64,000 bases of DNA from Paraburkholderia sp. BL25I1N1 (GCF_003002025.1 NZ_PVZB01000014.1:62001-126000); one strand, 5' to 3'; counted from the stretch's first letter, positions 27,594-36,550 are shown. The notes: generated by a model from the letters alone, not told the origin. Translations and numbers: made by a program.

Positions 27594-27875
27594 ATGATCA
27601 CGACATTCGGCGACAAAGCTACGGCGGGAATCTTTCAGGGCAAGTTCGTGTACTCATTGCCGCTTCACATGCAGGCGCTCGCGCGCCGCAAGCTGTTCAT
27701 GATCGACGCCGCGGAATCCATCCGCGACCTGCATGCGCCGCCGGGCAACCGGCTGGAAGCATTGCAGGGCCAGCGCAGCGGGCAATGGAGTATCCGGATC
27801 AATGCGCAATGGCGCATCTGCTTTCATTTCGTCGAAGGGGAGGCGCTGAATGTCGAAATTGTCGACTATCACTGA
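27594..27875 (+). CDS. higB: HigB/RelE-type ribosome-dependent mRNase toxin
   Basis: 93 residues with the HigB pattern: IRDLHAPPGNRLEALQGQRSGQWSIRINAQWRICFHF and a C-terminal VEIVDYH. HigB toxins cleave mRNA at the ribosome; the terminal Tyr-His and the R-x-N-x-Q-W-R-I-C-F segment match the conserved face. It stands before its antitoxin, the reverse of most toxin-antitoxin orders but normal for hig, and overlaps the alternative antitoxin start. Confidence 0.9.
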   Translation: MITTFGDKATAGIFQGKFVYSLPLHMQALARRKLFMIDAAESIRDLHAPPGNRLEALQGQRSGQWSIRINAQWRICFHFVEGEALNVEIVDYH

Positions 27876-27891
27876 TTATTGGGAGACCGGC

Positions 27892-28347
27892 ATGGTCATC
27901 AAACGCTCCGACCTGGGCAGCATCGATTTCTCGGACATCGGCACCGGCGACAGCATCCCGGAAAGCCATCCGGGCGAAATTCTGCGCGGCGAGTTCCTCG
28001 AACCGCTCGGCATGTCGGTCAACGCGCTCGCACTTGCGCTGCGGGTACCGGCGCCGCGCATCAACGACGTAGTGCGTGGCAAGCGCGCCATCTCGGCCGA
28101 CACGGCGCTGCGGCTCGAGCGCTACTTCGGCGCGAGCGCGCAGTTCTGGCTCAATCTGCAAATCGCCTACGACCTGCGCGTCGCCACCGCGGCGGCCGGC
28201 GAGCAGATCGAGCGGGAAATCGAACCCATGCCGAAGGCCCAACGCCCGAAAATGCCGAAGATATCGGCCGGACACGCCCGCGCCGCCGCGCTCGCAGCCA
28301 ATGTGAGCGGCAAGGTCACCGCCGGCAAGGCGCGCCGCAAAGCCTGA
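27892..28347 (+). CDS. higA: HigA antitoxin, XRE-type
   Basis: 151 residues. An XRE helix-turn-helix (MSVNALALALRVPAPRINDVVRGKRAISADTALRLERYFG region, written here only as its extent, about residues 43-83) follows the HPGEILRGEFLEPLG box typical of HigA (VapI family). Start taken at ATG 27892 with GGGAGA upstream; ATG 27850, also with a good GGGGAGG site, would overlap higB by 26 bp and add 14 residues. The C-terminal 50 residues form a Pro/Lys then Ala/Arg/Lys tail longer than in standard HigA (about 100 residues) and probably disordered. Neutralises HigB and should bind the palindromes upstream. Confidence 0.88.
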   Translation: MVIKRSDLGSIDFSDIGTGDSIPESHPGEILRGEFLEPLGMSVNALALALRVPAPRINDVVRGKRAISADTALRLERYFGASAQFWLNLQIAYDLRVATAAAGEQIEREIEPMPKAQRPKMPKISAGHARAAALAANVSGKVTAGKARRKA

Positions 28348-28468
28348 ATTTCGCCACGCACCGGCATGTCCGGCGCGATCGCTGTGCAAGGTTCCCGCGC
28401 AAAAGCGCGGAAGCGACACAACGAACGGTTAAAATCGGAATATTCCTCAAGCCTTCCCGGAGTACAGC

Positions 28469-29485
28469 ATGGCTTTGCAACGTCGTACCACTCTCACGAA
28501 GTACCTGATCGAGCAGCAGCGCGAAACCAACAATCTGCCGGCCGATCTGCGCCTTTTGATCGAAGTCGTCGCGCGGGCGTGCAAGGCAATCAGCTACCAC
28601 GTCAGCAAGGGCGCGCTGGGCGATGCGCTCGGCACAGCGGGCAGCGAGAACGTTCAAGGCGAAGTGCAGAAAAAGCTCGACATCCTGTCGAACGAAATCC
28701 TGCTCGAAGCGAACGAATGGGGCGGCAACCTCGCCGGCATGGCTTCCGAGGAAATGGAACAGTTCTTCCCGATCCCGGCGAACTATCCGAAGGGCGAATA
28801 CCTGCTCGTGTTCGATCCGCTGGACGGCTCGTCGAACATCGACGTCAATGTGTCGATCGGCACGATCTTCTCCGTGTTGCGTTGCCCGGACGGTCAACAA
28901 CCCACCGAACAGTCGTTCCTTCAGCCGGGCACGCAGCAGGTCGCCGCGGGCTATGCGGTCTATGGTCCGCAAACCGTGCTGGTGCTCACCACCGGCAATG
29001 GCGTGAACTGCTTCACGCTGGACCGTGAACTCGGCTCGTGGGTGCTCACGCAAAGCGATATGCGCATTCCGGTCGAAACGCGTGAATATGCGATCAACGC
29101 TTCGAACGAGCGCCACTGGTATCCGCCGGTCGAGCAATACATTGGCGAATTGAAGGCTGGCAAGGACGGTTCGCGTCAAAGCGACTTCAACATGCGCTGG
29201 ATCGCCTCCATGGTGGCGGACGTGCACCGTATCCTGAATCGCGGCGGCATTTTCATGTATCCGGCCGACAAGCGCACGCCGGACAAGCCGGGCAAGCTGC
29301 GCCTGATGTACGAGGCGAATCCCATGGCCTTCATCGTCGAGCAGGCGGGCGGCGCCGCGACCAACGGCGAGAAGCGCATTCTGGACATCCAGCCGAAAAG
29401 CCTCCATGAACGCGTCGCAGTGTTCCTCGGCTCGAAGAACGAGGTGGACCGGGTTACACGCTACCATCTCGAAACAAAAAAGTGA
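28469..29485 (+). CDS. fbp: class I fructose-1,6-bisphosphatase
   Basis: 338 residues. Hydrolyses fructose-1,6-bisphosphate to fructose-6-phosphate in gluconeogenesis. The metal-binding FDPLDGSSNIDVN motif is intact, as are the ends MFKYPADKR-like MYPADKRTPDKPGKLRLMYEANPMAF and the substrate Lys region. GGAG lies 9 nt upstream of ATG 28469. Monocistronic; the tRNA-Thr promoter begins 10 bp after its stop. Confidence 0.97.
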   Translation: MALQRRTTLTKYLIEQQRETNNLPADLRLLIEVVARACKAISYHVSKGALGDALGTAGSENVQGEVQKKLDILSNEILLEANEWGGNLAGMASEEMEQFFPIPANYPKGEYLLVFDPLDGSSNIDVNVSIGTIFSVLRCPDGQQPTEQSFLQPGTQQVAAGYAVYGPQTVLVLTTGNGVNCFTLDRELGSWVLTQSDMRIPVETREYAINASNERHWYPPVEQYIGELKAGKDGSRQSDFNMRWIASMVADVHRILNRGGIFMYPADKRTPDKPGKLRLMYEANPMAFIVEQAGGAATNGEKRILDIQPKSLHERVAVFLGSKNEVDRVTRYHLETKK

Positions 29486-29495
29486 GTTCAGGGGC

Positions 29496-29525
29496 TTGCC
29501 AAGCTGATTAAGAAGTCCCTATAAT
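29496..29525 (+). promoter_or_regulatory. sigma-70-type promoter of tRNA-Thr
   Basis: TTGCCA (29496-29501) and TATAAT (29520-29525) with an 18-bp spacer, 15 bp ahead of the tRNA. The same TATAATCTCGTTTCT stretch precedes the first tRNA-Arg gene at 41120. Confidence 0.8.
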
Positions 29526-29540
29526 CTCGTTTCTCCTGAT

Positions 29541-29616
29541 GCCGGAATAGCTCAGACGGTAGAGCAGCGCATTCGTAATGCGAAGGTCGGGGGTTCGATT
29601 CCTCTTTCCGGCACCA
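29541..29616 (+). tRNA. tRNA-Thr (CGT anticodon)
   Basis: A 76-nt cloverleaf: acceptor GCCGGAA/TTCCGGC, D-arm AGCTCAGACGGTAGAGC, anticodon loop TTCGTAA with CGT, T-arm GGTTCGATTCC, and encoded CCA. Confidence 0.97.
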
Positions 29617-29630
29617 TCAAGATTCAAGCA

Positions 29631-29661
29631 AAAAGCCCAGTCCTCGCGACTGGGCTTTTTG
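29631..29661 (+). terminator. rho-independent terminator of tRNA-Thr
   Basis: A perfect 12-bp stem AAAAGCCCAGTC/GACTGGGCTTTT with a CTCGC loop, followed by TGCTTTTC. Confidence 0.92.
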
Positions 29662-29723
29662 CTTTTCTGAGCATGCTTTGGGCGCGTCCGCGCAAAGCGC
29701 CCTCAAGCAAACCGCGCTACGGC

Positions 29724-29924
29724 TCATCCACGAAAACCTGGCCGATCGAATTGCGCTGTCACGCCGAGGTTGCGTGCCACAACGGAATTTTCCACGCGGG
29801 CCGGCTCCGGCCGTTGAGCGCCATAGGCGGCGACCGCTTCCTGCGGTGCCGACGAGAACCACAAAATCCGGCCATCACACTCGATTCCGACCTGACGACC
29901 TTTCCAGTACACGGCGTTTTCCAT
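29724..29924 (-). CDS. small hypothetical protein
   Basis: 66 residues beginning MENAVYWKGRQVGIECDG with a GRILWFSSAPQEAVAA core; probably a small beta-rich cytoplasmic protein. It is kept because GGAGAG stands 8 nt before ATG 29924 and codon use matches the chromosome. It diverges from the UvrA-like gene. No family is recognised; a spurious ORF is possible. Confidence 0.5.
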   Translation of the reverse strand: MENAVYWKGRQVGIECDGRILWFSSAPQEAVAAYGAQRPEPARVENSVVARNLGVTAQFDRPGFRG

Positions 29925-30141
29925 GGCGAACTCTCCGAGGGGCGAAGACTGCCATCTTCCGCGCCGGCCGTGGCGCGTCCGTTAGCCACCGCACTCTGGG
30001 CGCGGATAATCGCTATCAACGATAGGCGACGATTTCCGGGCTGACGGCGTGCGCGTGCTCCGCCTTCACTGGCATCATCGCCATTTCATCGTCGGGCATG
30101 CTCCGTGCAGCTTCACCAATATTCGCCTGAAGCGCCGGGCG

Positions 30142-32847
30142 ATGCTCACACCTATCGATATGGACACCAGCCGCAATAAAGCCCGCCCGACGACGCCGCC
30201 GCCCGACGCACCCGCCTTCACCGGCTTCGTGCGTGTGCGCGGCGCTCGCGAACACAATCTGAAGAACATCGACGTGCAGATTCCGCGTGATGCGCTGGTC
30301 GTCTTTACCGGCGTATCCGGCTCGGGCAAATCGTCGCTGGCATTCGGCACGTTGTACGCCGAAGCGCAGCGGCGCTATTTCGAATCGGTCGCGCCATATG
30401 CGCGGCGCCTGATCGAGCAGGTCGGCGTGCCCGAAGTGGACGCCATCGAGGGCCTGCCGCCCGCGGTCGCGTTGCAGCAACAGCGCGGCACGCCGAGCGC
30501 GCGCTCGTCGGTCGGCAGCGTGACCACGCTGTCGAGTCTCGTGCGGATGCTCTATTCACGCACTGGCGACTATCCGCCGAAGCAACCCATGCTGTTCGCC
30601 GAGGATTTCTCGCCGAATACGGTGCAAGGTGCCTGTCCGACTTGCCATGGACTCGGCCGCGTCTACGAGGTCACGGAAAAATCGATGGTGCCGGACGACT
30701 CGCTGACCATTCGCGAGCGCGCAATCGCTGCATGGCCGCCCGCCTGGCACGGACAAAATCTGCGCGACATTCTGGTCACGCTCGGCTACGACGTCGATAA
30801 ACCGTGGCGCGATTTGCCGAAGAAAGACCGCGACTGGATTCTCTTCACCGACGAACAGCCGACCGTGCCCGTCTACGCCGGCCTCACGCCGAAGGAAACC
30901 CGCGCCGCGCTCAAGCGCCAAGACGAGCCGAGCTATCAAGGCACCTTCACGGGTGCGCGCCGCTACGTGCTGCATACGTTCGCCAACACCCAAAGCGAGT
31001 TGATGAAAAAACGCGTGTCGCGGTTCATGATCGGCAGCGTCTGTCCGACCTGTCATGGCAAGCGGCTCAAGAAGGAAGCGCTGTCGGTGAAGTTCGCCGG
31101 GCTCGATATCGGCGAGTTCGCCCAGTTGCCGCTAGCCAGACTCGCCGAGATGCTCGAACCGATCGCGCGCGGCGAGTGGCCCGAGCCGGATGTAGCACAT
31201 GCGGGCAAAGACGCCGTCAAAGGCGGCGTGCTCAGCAAAAACGCTATGCGCGATGCCGTCGACAAACGGGTCGCCGCTGGCGGCTCCGCGCATAAAGCCG
31301 CGCCTGACGTACGGCGCACGCCCAACCTGTCCGCGGAAAAACGCGTTGCCGCGCAACGCATCGCAGCCGAGTTGCTCGAGCGCATAACGACACTGGTCGA
31401 TCTGGGTCTGGGCTATCTCGCGCTGGAGCGCAGCACGCCCACGCTGTCATCCGGCGAACTGCAGCGCTTGCGACTCGCCACGCAGTTGTCGTCGCAGTTG
31501 TTCGGCGTCGTGTATGTGCTCGACGAACCATCAGCCGGACTGCATCCCGCGGATGGCGAAGCACTCTTCAGCGCGCTACAGAGCCTGAAGGCCGCGGGCA
31601 ATTCGCTGTTCGTCGTCGAACACGATTTGCAGATGATGCGGCGTGCCGACTGGCTCGTCGATGTCGGTCCCGCAGCCGGGGAAGCAGGCGGCCATGTGGT
31701 TTATAGCGGGCCGCCCGCCGGCCTCGCGAAGGTCGAAGCGTCGCATACGCGCCGGCATCTATTCGCGCCGCCTGCGCCGGTCGCACGCGCGACGCGCAAA
31801 CCGGCCGGCTGGTTGAGGCTCGCCGGCATCACGCGCAACAATCTGCACGAGCTGGACGCCGCGTTTCCACTCGGCTGCCTGACCGCCGTCACGGGCGTGT
31901 CGGGCTCGGGCAAATCGAGCCTCGTGAGCCAGGCGCTGCCGGAACTGGTCGCCAGCCACCTTGGACGCGTCTTTGAAAATCCCGACGACGACGAGCAGGA
32001 CCCGTTGCTTGCCGCCGCGAGCGCGCCGACCGGCGGCCGCATCGTCGAAGGCATGGACGCGCTGCGGCGGCTCGTGCGCGTCGATCAGAAACCGATCGGC
32101 CGCACGCCGCGCTCCAACCTGGCCACCTACACGGGCCTCTTCGACCACGTGCGCAAGCTGTTCGCCGACACGCCGCTCGCCCGCAAGCGCCGCTACAGCG
32201 CAGGCCGCTTCTCGTTCAACGTGGCGCAAGGCCGTTGCCCGACGTGCGAAGGCGAAGGCTTCGTCAGCGTCGAACTGCTATTTCTGCCGAGCGTCTATGC
32301 GCCCTGCTCGACCTGTCACGGCACGCGCTACAACACGCAGACGCTGGAAGTCACATGGCGCGATAAGAACATCGCCGAGGTGCTCGGCCTGACCGTCGAC
32401 GCCGCATGCGATTTCTTCGCCGACGATGCCAGCGTGATGCGCGCGCTGAAAGTGCTGCGCGACATCGGCCTCGGCTACCTGCGGCTCGGTCAGCCGGCCA
32501 CCGAATTGTCCGGCGGTGAAGCTCAGCGCATCAAGCTCGCCACGGAACTGCAACGCGCACAACGGGGCGACACGCTGTATATCCTCGACGAACCGACCAC
32601 CGGCCTGCATCCCGCCGACGTCGACCGGCTGATGGTGCAACTTCAGGGACTCGTGGATGCCGGCAATACTGTCGTCGTGGTCGAGCACGACATGCGAGTG
32701 GCCGCGCAAAGCGACTGGGTCGTCGACGTCGGCCCGGGCGCCGGCGACGCAGGCGGCAAGATCGTGGCGAGCGGCACGCCGGCCGAGATCGTGCGCGCGA
32801 CGGAAAGCCGCACCGCCGAGTATCTGCGGCAACTGCTTGTAGTGTGA
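30142..32847 (+). CDS. uvrA2: UvrA-like ABC ATPase (UvrA2 class)
   Basis: About 901 residues, with two ABC ATPase halves, each with its P-loop (GVSGSGKSS), signature (LSSGELQRLRLA and LSGGEAQRIKLA) and Walker B (VLDEPSAGLHP and ILDEPTTGLHP). Zinc-binding CxxC pairs are present (CPTCHGLGR, CPTCHGKRL, CPTCEGEGF, CSTCHGTRY). It is shorter than UvrA and lacks the segment between the first signature and zinc module where UvrB binds, which is how the UvrA2/DrrA-like class differs. Such proteins are implicated in DNA-damage tolerance or export of DNA-binding drugs. Start uncertain: ATG 30142 or 30160, neither with a strong ribosome site. Confidence 0.88.
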   Translation: MLTPIDMDTSRNKARPTTPPPDAPAFTGFVRVRGAREHNLKNIDVQIPRDALVVFTGVSGSGKSSLAFGTLYAEAQRRYFESVAPYARRLIEQVGVPEVDAIEGLPPAVALQQQRGTPSARSSVGSVTTLSSLVRMLYSRTGDYPPKQPMLFAEDFSPNTVQGACPTCHGLGRVYEVTEKSMVPDDSLTIRERAIAAWPPAWHGQNLRDILVTLGYDVDKPWRDLPKKDRDWILFTDEQPTVPVYAGLTPKETRAALKRQDEPSYQGTFTGARRYVLHTFANTQSELMKKRVSRFMIGSVCPTCHGKRLKKEALSVKFAGLDIGEFAQLPLARLAEMLEPIARGEWPEPDVAHAGKDAVKGGVLSKNAMRDAVDKRVAAGGSAHKAAPDVRRTPNLSAEKRVAAQRIAAELLERITTLVDLGLGYLALERSTPTLSSGELQRLRLATQLSSQLFGVVYVLDEPSAGLHPADGEALFSALQSLKAAGNSLFVVEHDLQMMRRADWLVDVGPAAGEAGGHVVYSGPPAGLAKVEASHTRRHLFAPPAPVARATRKPAGWLRLAGITRNNLHELDAAFPLGCLTAVTGVSGSGKSSLVSQALPELVASHLGRVFENPDDDEQDPLLAAASAPTGGRIVEGMDALRRLVRVDQKPIGRTPRSNLATYTGLFDHVRKLFADTPLARKRRYSAGRFSFNVAQGRCPTCEGEGFVSVELLFLPSVYAPCSTCHGTRYNTQTLEVTWRDKNIAEVLGLTVDAACDFFADDASVMRALKVLRDIGLGYLRLGQPATELSGGEAQRIKLATELQRAQRGDTLYILDEPTTGLHPADVDRLMVQLQGLVDAGNTVVVVEHDMRVAAQSDWVVDVGPGAGDAGGKIVASGTPAEIVRATESRTAEYLRQLLVV

Positions 32848-32865
32848 AAGAAGGAAGCGGGTGCG

Positions 32866-33777
32866 CTAGCGAGCGCTGCGCTTCTCTTTCAGGAAGTCGA
32901 TCAACGCGCGCAGTTTGAGCGGCATTTGCGCGCGGCTCGCCGTGTAGAGATAGAAACCGGGAAAGCTCGGACACCATGCGTCGAGTACGCGCGAGAGGCG
33001 GCCATCGTCGAGTTGCTCGCGTATGTAGTCCTCGATTACGTGCAGCAGACCCACGCCCTGCTCTGCGGCTTGCACCATCGTGCGCAGGTCGTTGGTGACG
33101 AGCGCGCCGCGCGTCTCGACTTCGAACACACGCGCCGGGTCGTCGGGCGGCGCGAACTCCCATCGATAGATGCCGCCGCTCGACGTAAAGCGGTAGCGCA
33201 GGCAGTCATGCGCGGCGAGATCCGCTGGCGTCGCGGGCGGCGCATAGCGCTCGAAATAGGCCGGCGAGGCCGCCACTGCAATGCGCATCTCGCCGCCCAA
33301 TGGCACCGCCACCATGTCCCGCGCAACCCGTTCGCCGAGCCGGATGCCGGCGTCGAAGCCTTCGCCTACGACGTCGGCCAGGCCGTCGTCGAGCGTCAGG
33401 TCGAGGCGGATCTGCGGATAACGGCGCGTGAATTCCGCGAGATGCGGCTGCACCAGCAACTCGCTCGCGATCCGCGGCAAGTTGATACGCAAATTGCCCG
33501 CGGGCTGGTCGCGGGTTTCGTCGAGCGCCTCGAAGGCGGCCTCGAGTTCGCCCAGCGCCGGCCGCACGCGAGCGAGAAACTGCGCGCCGGCTTCGGTCAG
33601 CGCCACGCGCCGCGTGGTCCGGTTGAACAAACGCACATTCAACTGGGTCTCGAGCGAGCGGATGTTTTGCGACAGCGCCGAAGCCGTCACGCCGGTCTCG
33701 GCGGCCGCGCGCGTGAAGCTGCCGTGACGCGCCACGCTCAAGAACCCCATCAACGCCGGTAGTTGCGCAGAATCCAT
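32866..33777 (-). CDS. LysR-family transcriptional regulator
   Basis: 303 residues: N-terminal winged helix (FLSVARHGSFTRAAAETGVTASALSQNIRSLE region, residues about 9-40) with RLFNRTTRRVALTEAG, then the two-lobed substrate-binding domain. ATG 33777 is chosen (GGGGG upstream); earlier ATG codons at 33789 lie inside the presumed operator. It is divergent from the aldo-keto reductase, so it most likely controls that gene and itself. Effector unknown. Confidence 0.92.
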   Translation of the reverse strand: MDSAQLPALMGFLSVARHGSFTRAAAETGVTASALSQNIRSLETQLNVRLFNRTTRRVALTEAGAQFLARVRPALGELEAAFEALDETRDQPAGNLRINLPRIASELLVQPHLAEFTRRYPQIRLDLTLDDGLADVVGEGFDAGIRLGERVARDMVAVPLGGEMRIAVAASPAYFERYAPPATPADLAAHDCLRYRFTSSGGIYRWEFAPPDDPARVFEVETRGALVTNDLRTMVQAAEQGVGLLHVIEDYIREQLDDGRLSRVLDAWCPSFPGFYLYTASRAQMPLKLRALIDFLKEKRSAR

Positions 33778-33787
33778 CGCGGCCCCC

Positions 33788-33810
33788 ATTATTAAGTCAG
33801 ACTTCATAAT
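33788..33810. promoter_or_regulatory. LysR-type operator palindrome
   Basis: A near-perfect 23-bp palindrome: ATTAT, one unpaired base, AAGTC-A-GACTT, one base, ATAAT. It fits the LysR T-N11-A box and lies 10 bp before the regulator start, in the 128-bp divergent region, where binding would repress the regulator and activate the reductase. Confidence 0.75.
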
Positions 33811-33905
33811 CCTTGCAGACAAGCGGCATTTTTCCACGAAAAGAATAGGCGCACGATGGGGCCATCGATTCAATTTTTCGTAGCGCACCGCTCAAGGAGA
33901 CTGAC

Positions 33906-35021
33906 ATGACGATGAACCGCTATACCCTGCTCGGCCGCTCAGGCTTGCGCATCAGCCCGATCGCGCTTGGCACGATGACCTTCGGCACGGAATGGGGCTG
34001 GGGCGCCGAGGAAAAGTCGGCACAACGGCTGTTCGATCTGTACGTGGATGCCGGCGGCAATTTCGTCGATACCGCCGACCTCTATACGGAAGGCACCATC
34101 GAAAAATGGCTGGGCAAGTTCGTCGCGGCGCGCGGCCTGCGCGAGCGGCTCGTGATCGCGACCAAATATGGCTACAACGCCGAGACCGGCAACCCGAACG
34201 CGGGCGGCAACCATCGCAAGAATTTACTGCGCGCGCTCGACGGCTCGCTCAAGCGGCTCGGCACCGACTATATCGACCTGTATTACCTGCACACGTGGGA
34301 CCGCGTCACGCCGGTGGAAGAAGTGATGCGCGCCATGGACGACGCCGTGCGCGCCGGCAAGATCCGTTATGTCGGTTTGTCGGATACGCCCGCCTGGTTC
34401 GCCGGGCGCGCGCAGACGCTCGCCGACTGGCGCGGCTTCGAGCCGGTCGCTGCCATGCAGCTCGAGTACTCGCTGATCGAACGCAACGCGGAGAATGAAT
34501 TCGCCGATCTCGCCGCCAATCTCGGCATGGGACTCGTGCCGTGGAGCCCGCTCGGCATGGGCGTGCTGTCCGGCAAGTACCGGCCTTCGCAAAGCGGCGC
34601 GGCAGGCGGCTTTTCCGGCGACGGACGTCTCGCGAGCATGGCCGGCGCGCCGCCGCCGGGATTCGACAAACTGACCGAGCGCAACTTCCGCATCGTGGCG
34701 GAACTGGAGTCGGTCGCCCATCTCGCCGGCCGGCCGATGGCGCAAGTTGCGCTGAACTGGCTGCATCAGAAGCGCGGCGTGTCGAGCATCATCGTCGGCG
34801 CCACGCGGCCGGAGCAGTTGCAGGAATCGCTCGGTTCGCTCGACTTCACGCTGGCGCCGGAACTGATCGCGCGGCTCGACGCCGTGTCCGAACCGGCCCG
34901 TCCATTCCCCTACTACATGTTCGCGGACGGTCATCAGGCGCGGATTCACGGAAAAGTCGAAGTGACTGACAAACCGGCCGGATATTCCGCGTCAGTGAAA
35001 ATCCCCGCACCAACAGCTTAA
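33906..35021 (+). CDS. aldo/keto reductase
   Basis: 371 residues, (beta/alpha)8 NADPH-dependent oxidoreductase. The catalytic tetrad reads D55, Y60 (FVDTADLYTEG), K87 (IATKYGY) and H129 (YYLHTW). AAGGAG is 8 nt before ATG 33906. The adjacent divergent LysR gene is the probable regulator. Substrate unknown; family members of this branch act on a wide range of aldehydes, sugars and quinones. Confidence 0.92.
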   Translation: MTMNRYTLLGRSGLRISPIALGTMTFGTEWGWGAEEKSAQRLFDLYVDAGGNFVDTADLYTEGTIEKWLGKFVAARGLRERLVIATKYGYNAETGNPNAGGNHRKNLLRALDGSLKRLGTDYIDLYYLHTWDRVTPVEEVMRAMDDAVRAGKIRYVGLSDTPAWFAGRAQTLADWRGFEPVAAMQLEYSLIERNAENEFADLAANLGMGLVPWSPLGMGVLSGKYRPSQSGAAGGFSGDGRLASMAGAPPPGFDKLTERNFRIVAELESVAHLAGRPMAQVALNWLHQKRGVSSIIVGATRPEQLQESLGSLDFTLAPELIARLDAVSEPARPFPYYMFADGHQARIHGKVEVTDKPAGYSASVKIPAPTA

Positions 35022-35535
35022 AAATATGCGTCTGACGAAAGCCCAGCGTTCGCTGCCGAACGTTGGAATTTCTTATTCAGGCGAAAGATCTTAAAAAGTG
35101 TTTTTAGTCGTCAACGAAACTTGAGAATCGTTCGTTTACAAAACATTAGAGGGCCGAATGGCGCGTGCTGAACGGAGCGGTAATTAACGAACGTTCGGCC
35201 TCTTAAGCAGAAAATGCTGCCGATGCGGCAGCGCACAAAAATCCGCGACGATTGGTTTGATATCAGCCAATACGAGTGTGGAGTGTGCGAAAACGCGGGC
35301 TCGATGCTGAACGGCCTGCAGGATAAGGCCGAGAGGGAAACGGCTGGAATATTGGACTGCCTGGAAGGGTGACCGCGAAATCAATTTATTCGCAGTCATC
35401 CGATAAATTCTATTCAAATATTCCGTTCCGTTGTTGGCCTGTGCCGTTAAAGCAACAAAGAACATGTGGCCGGCATCAGCCGCTGGTGCAAAACGGGGAC
35501 CGAGGCAGATAATCGGTTTGTAAAGGAGAGAGATC
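35022..35535. other. intergenic region after the aldo/keto reductase
   Basis: No gene is supported; the minus-strand frame here lacks a start signal and family features. A hairpin with a 10-bp stem (CCAGCGTTCG, one G-T pair, loop CTGC; 35043-35066) followed by AATTTCTT is a likely terminator for the reductase. The promoter of the small gene at 35536 should lie in the last 100 bp. Confidence 0.5.
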
Positions 35536-35685
35536 ATGGATGCCAAACCACCGAAAGTTCCGACCCCGGATAAAGTCTTTTGCCCGGATCCGGAACCGGC
35601 TGGCGTTGAGTTTTTGGGTGCTGAACTGCCGGAGCATGTCCGCGCCTTTTTCGACGAGCAACGCAAGTCGTGCGACTCGAAGTAG
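35536..35685 (+). CDS. small hypothetical protein, 49 residues
   Basis: Reads MDAKPPKVPTPDKVFCPDPE and continues with PAGVEFLGAELPEHVRAFF, ending DSK before a TAG. AAAGGAGAG lies 7 nt upstream of the ATG, the best ribosome site in the area. Pro-rich N-terminus, two cysteines, one amphipathic helix. Short enough to be missed by length cut-offs. No family recognised. Confidence 0.6.
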   Translation: MDAKPPKVPTPDKVFCPDPEPAGVEFLGAELPEHVRAFFDEQRKSCDSK

Positions 35686-35941
35686 CTGTGCAGTGGCGCA
35701 ATGCAGCATGGACGTGCGTGCAGCATTGCGTGCACACGTCTAACCGATCGTTTTCTGCTCGATTCGTGACGCGGGGTCAGTCCGTCTGATTCAGGTGACG
35801 CCCGGCCGTGCGGCTTGGCGTCGGCATTTGATTGCCGCGACAAATATGCCGGGTGTCCCGGTCGCGAGCAAGACGCGGGCTCGATGCATCGTTTATTCTT
35901 CTGATTTTTCCTCCGTGGCCGCTCGGCTACTGCCATCTTCC

Positions 35942-36538
35942 ATGAATCGTTCTTATCGCTTCGGCGCGTCATGCGCGCTCGCGCTGCTGACCGCTCTTGC
36001 ATTCGCGCCCGCTCCCGCCATCGCGGATGGTGACGACACCGCGCTCACCAGTCTGATCGCGCTTGCCTCGCAGCGCCTCGCACTCGCGGAACCCGTGGCG
36101 CGCTGGAAGTGGGCCAATCACCAGGACATCACCGACACGCCGCGCGAGAACGCTCTCCTCGCCGATGTCGAGAAGCGCGCTGCCGCGGCGAACGTCGACC
36201 CGGCGTTCGCCCGCGCTTTCTTTCAGGATCAGATAGACGCCAGCAAAGACGTCCAAAATGCGCTGTTCGCCACGTGGCGCGGCACTCAGGCGCCGCAAGG
36301 ACCCGCGCCCGATCTGGCAACCAGTACTAGACCGCAGTTGGACCGGCTGACGCAATCGCTCGTCGCCGGCCTTGCGCGCGTTCAGCCGTTGCGCACGGCG
36401 GCGGATTGTCCGTCGCGCGTCGCACAGTCGCTGGCTAACTGGAAGTCGCTGACGCGCTACGACTCAGCTCATTCGAGCGCGTTGACGCGCGCCCTCGGGC
36501 ACGTGTGCGAAACCGGTGGCGTGGGCGCGACCGGTTAG
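35942..36538 (+). CDS. aroQ: secreted/periplasmic chorismate mutase (AroQ-gamma class)
   Basis: 198 residues. A signal peptide (MNRSYRFGASCALALLTALAF..., cleavage after PAIA at about 28) precedes an all-helical AroQ domain: LTSLIALASQRLALAEPVARWKW, then DTPREN, and RAFFQDQIDASKDVQNALF. The basic and Gln residues for chorismate binding (R and K in the first helix, Q/E later) are in the places expected for the gamma subclass. It converts chorismate to prephenate outside the cytoplasm, where the role is unclear; exported mutases occur in several host-associated proteobacteria. No neighbour in aromatic biosynthesis. Confidence 0.87.
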   Translation: MNRSYRFGASCALALLTALAFAPAPAIADGDDTALTSLIALASQRLALAEPVARWKWANHQDITDTPRENALLADVEKRAAAANVDPAFARAFFQDQIDASKDVQNALFATWRGTQAPQGPAPDLATSTRPQLDRLTQSLVAGLARVQPLRTAADCPSRVAQSLANWKSLTRYDSAHSSALTRALGHVCETGGVGATG

Positions 36539-36550
36539 GTCGGCTGAGAT

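Noticed and set aside
29541..29616. tRNA-Thr as an integration site
   Set aside because: Its 3' flank continues directly into its own terminator and ordinary chromosomal genes; no repeat of its end was seen nearby.
35184..36002. 272-residue minus-strand ORF
   Set aside because: Spans the promoter and start of two better supported plus-strand genes, with no start signal.
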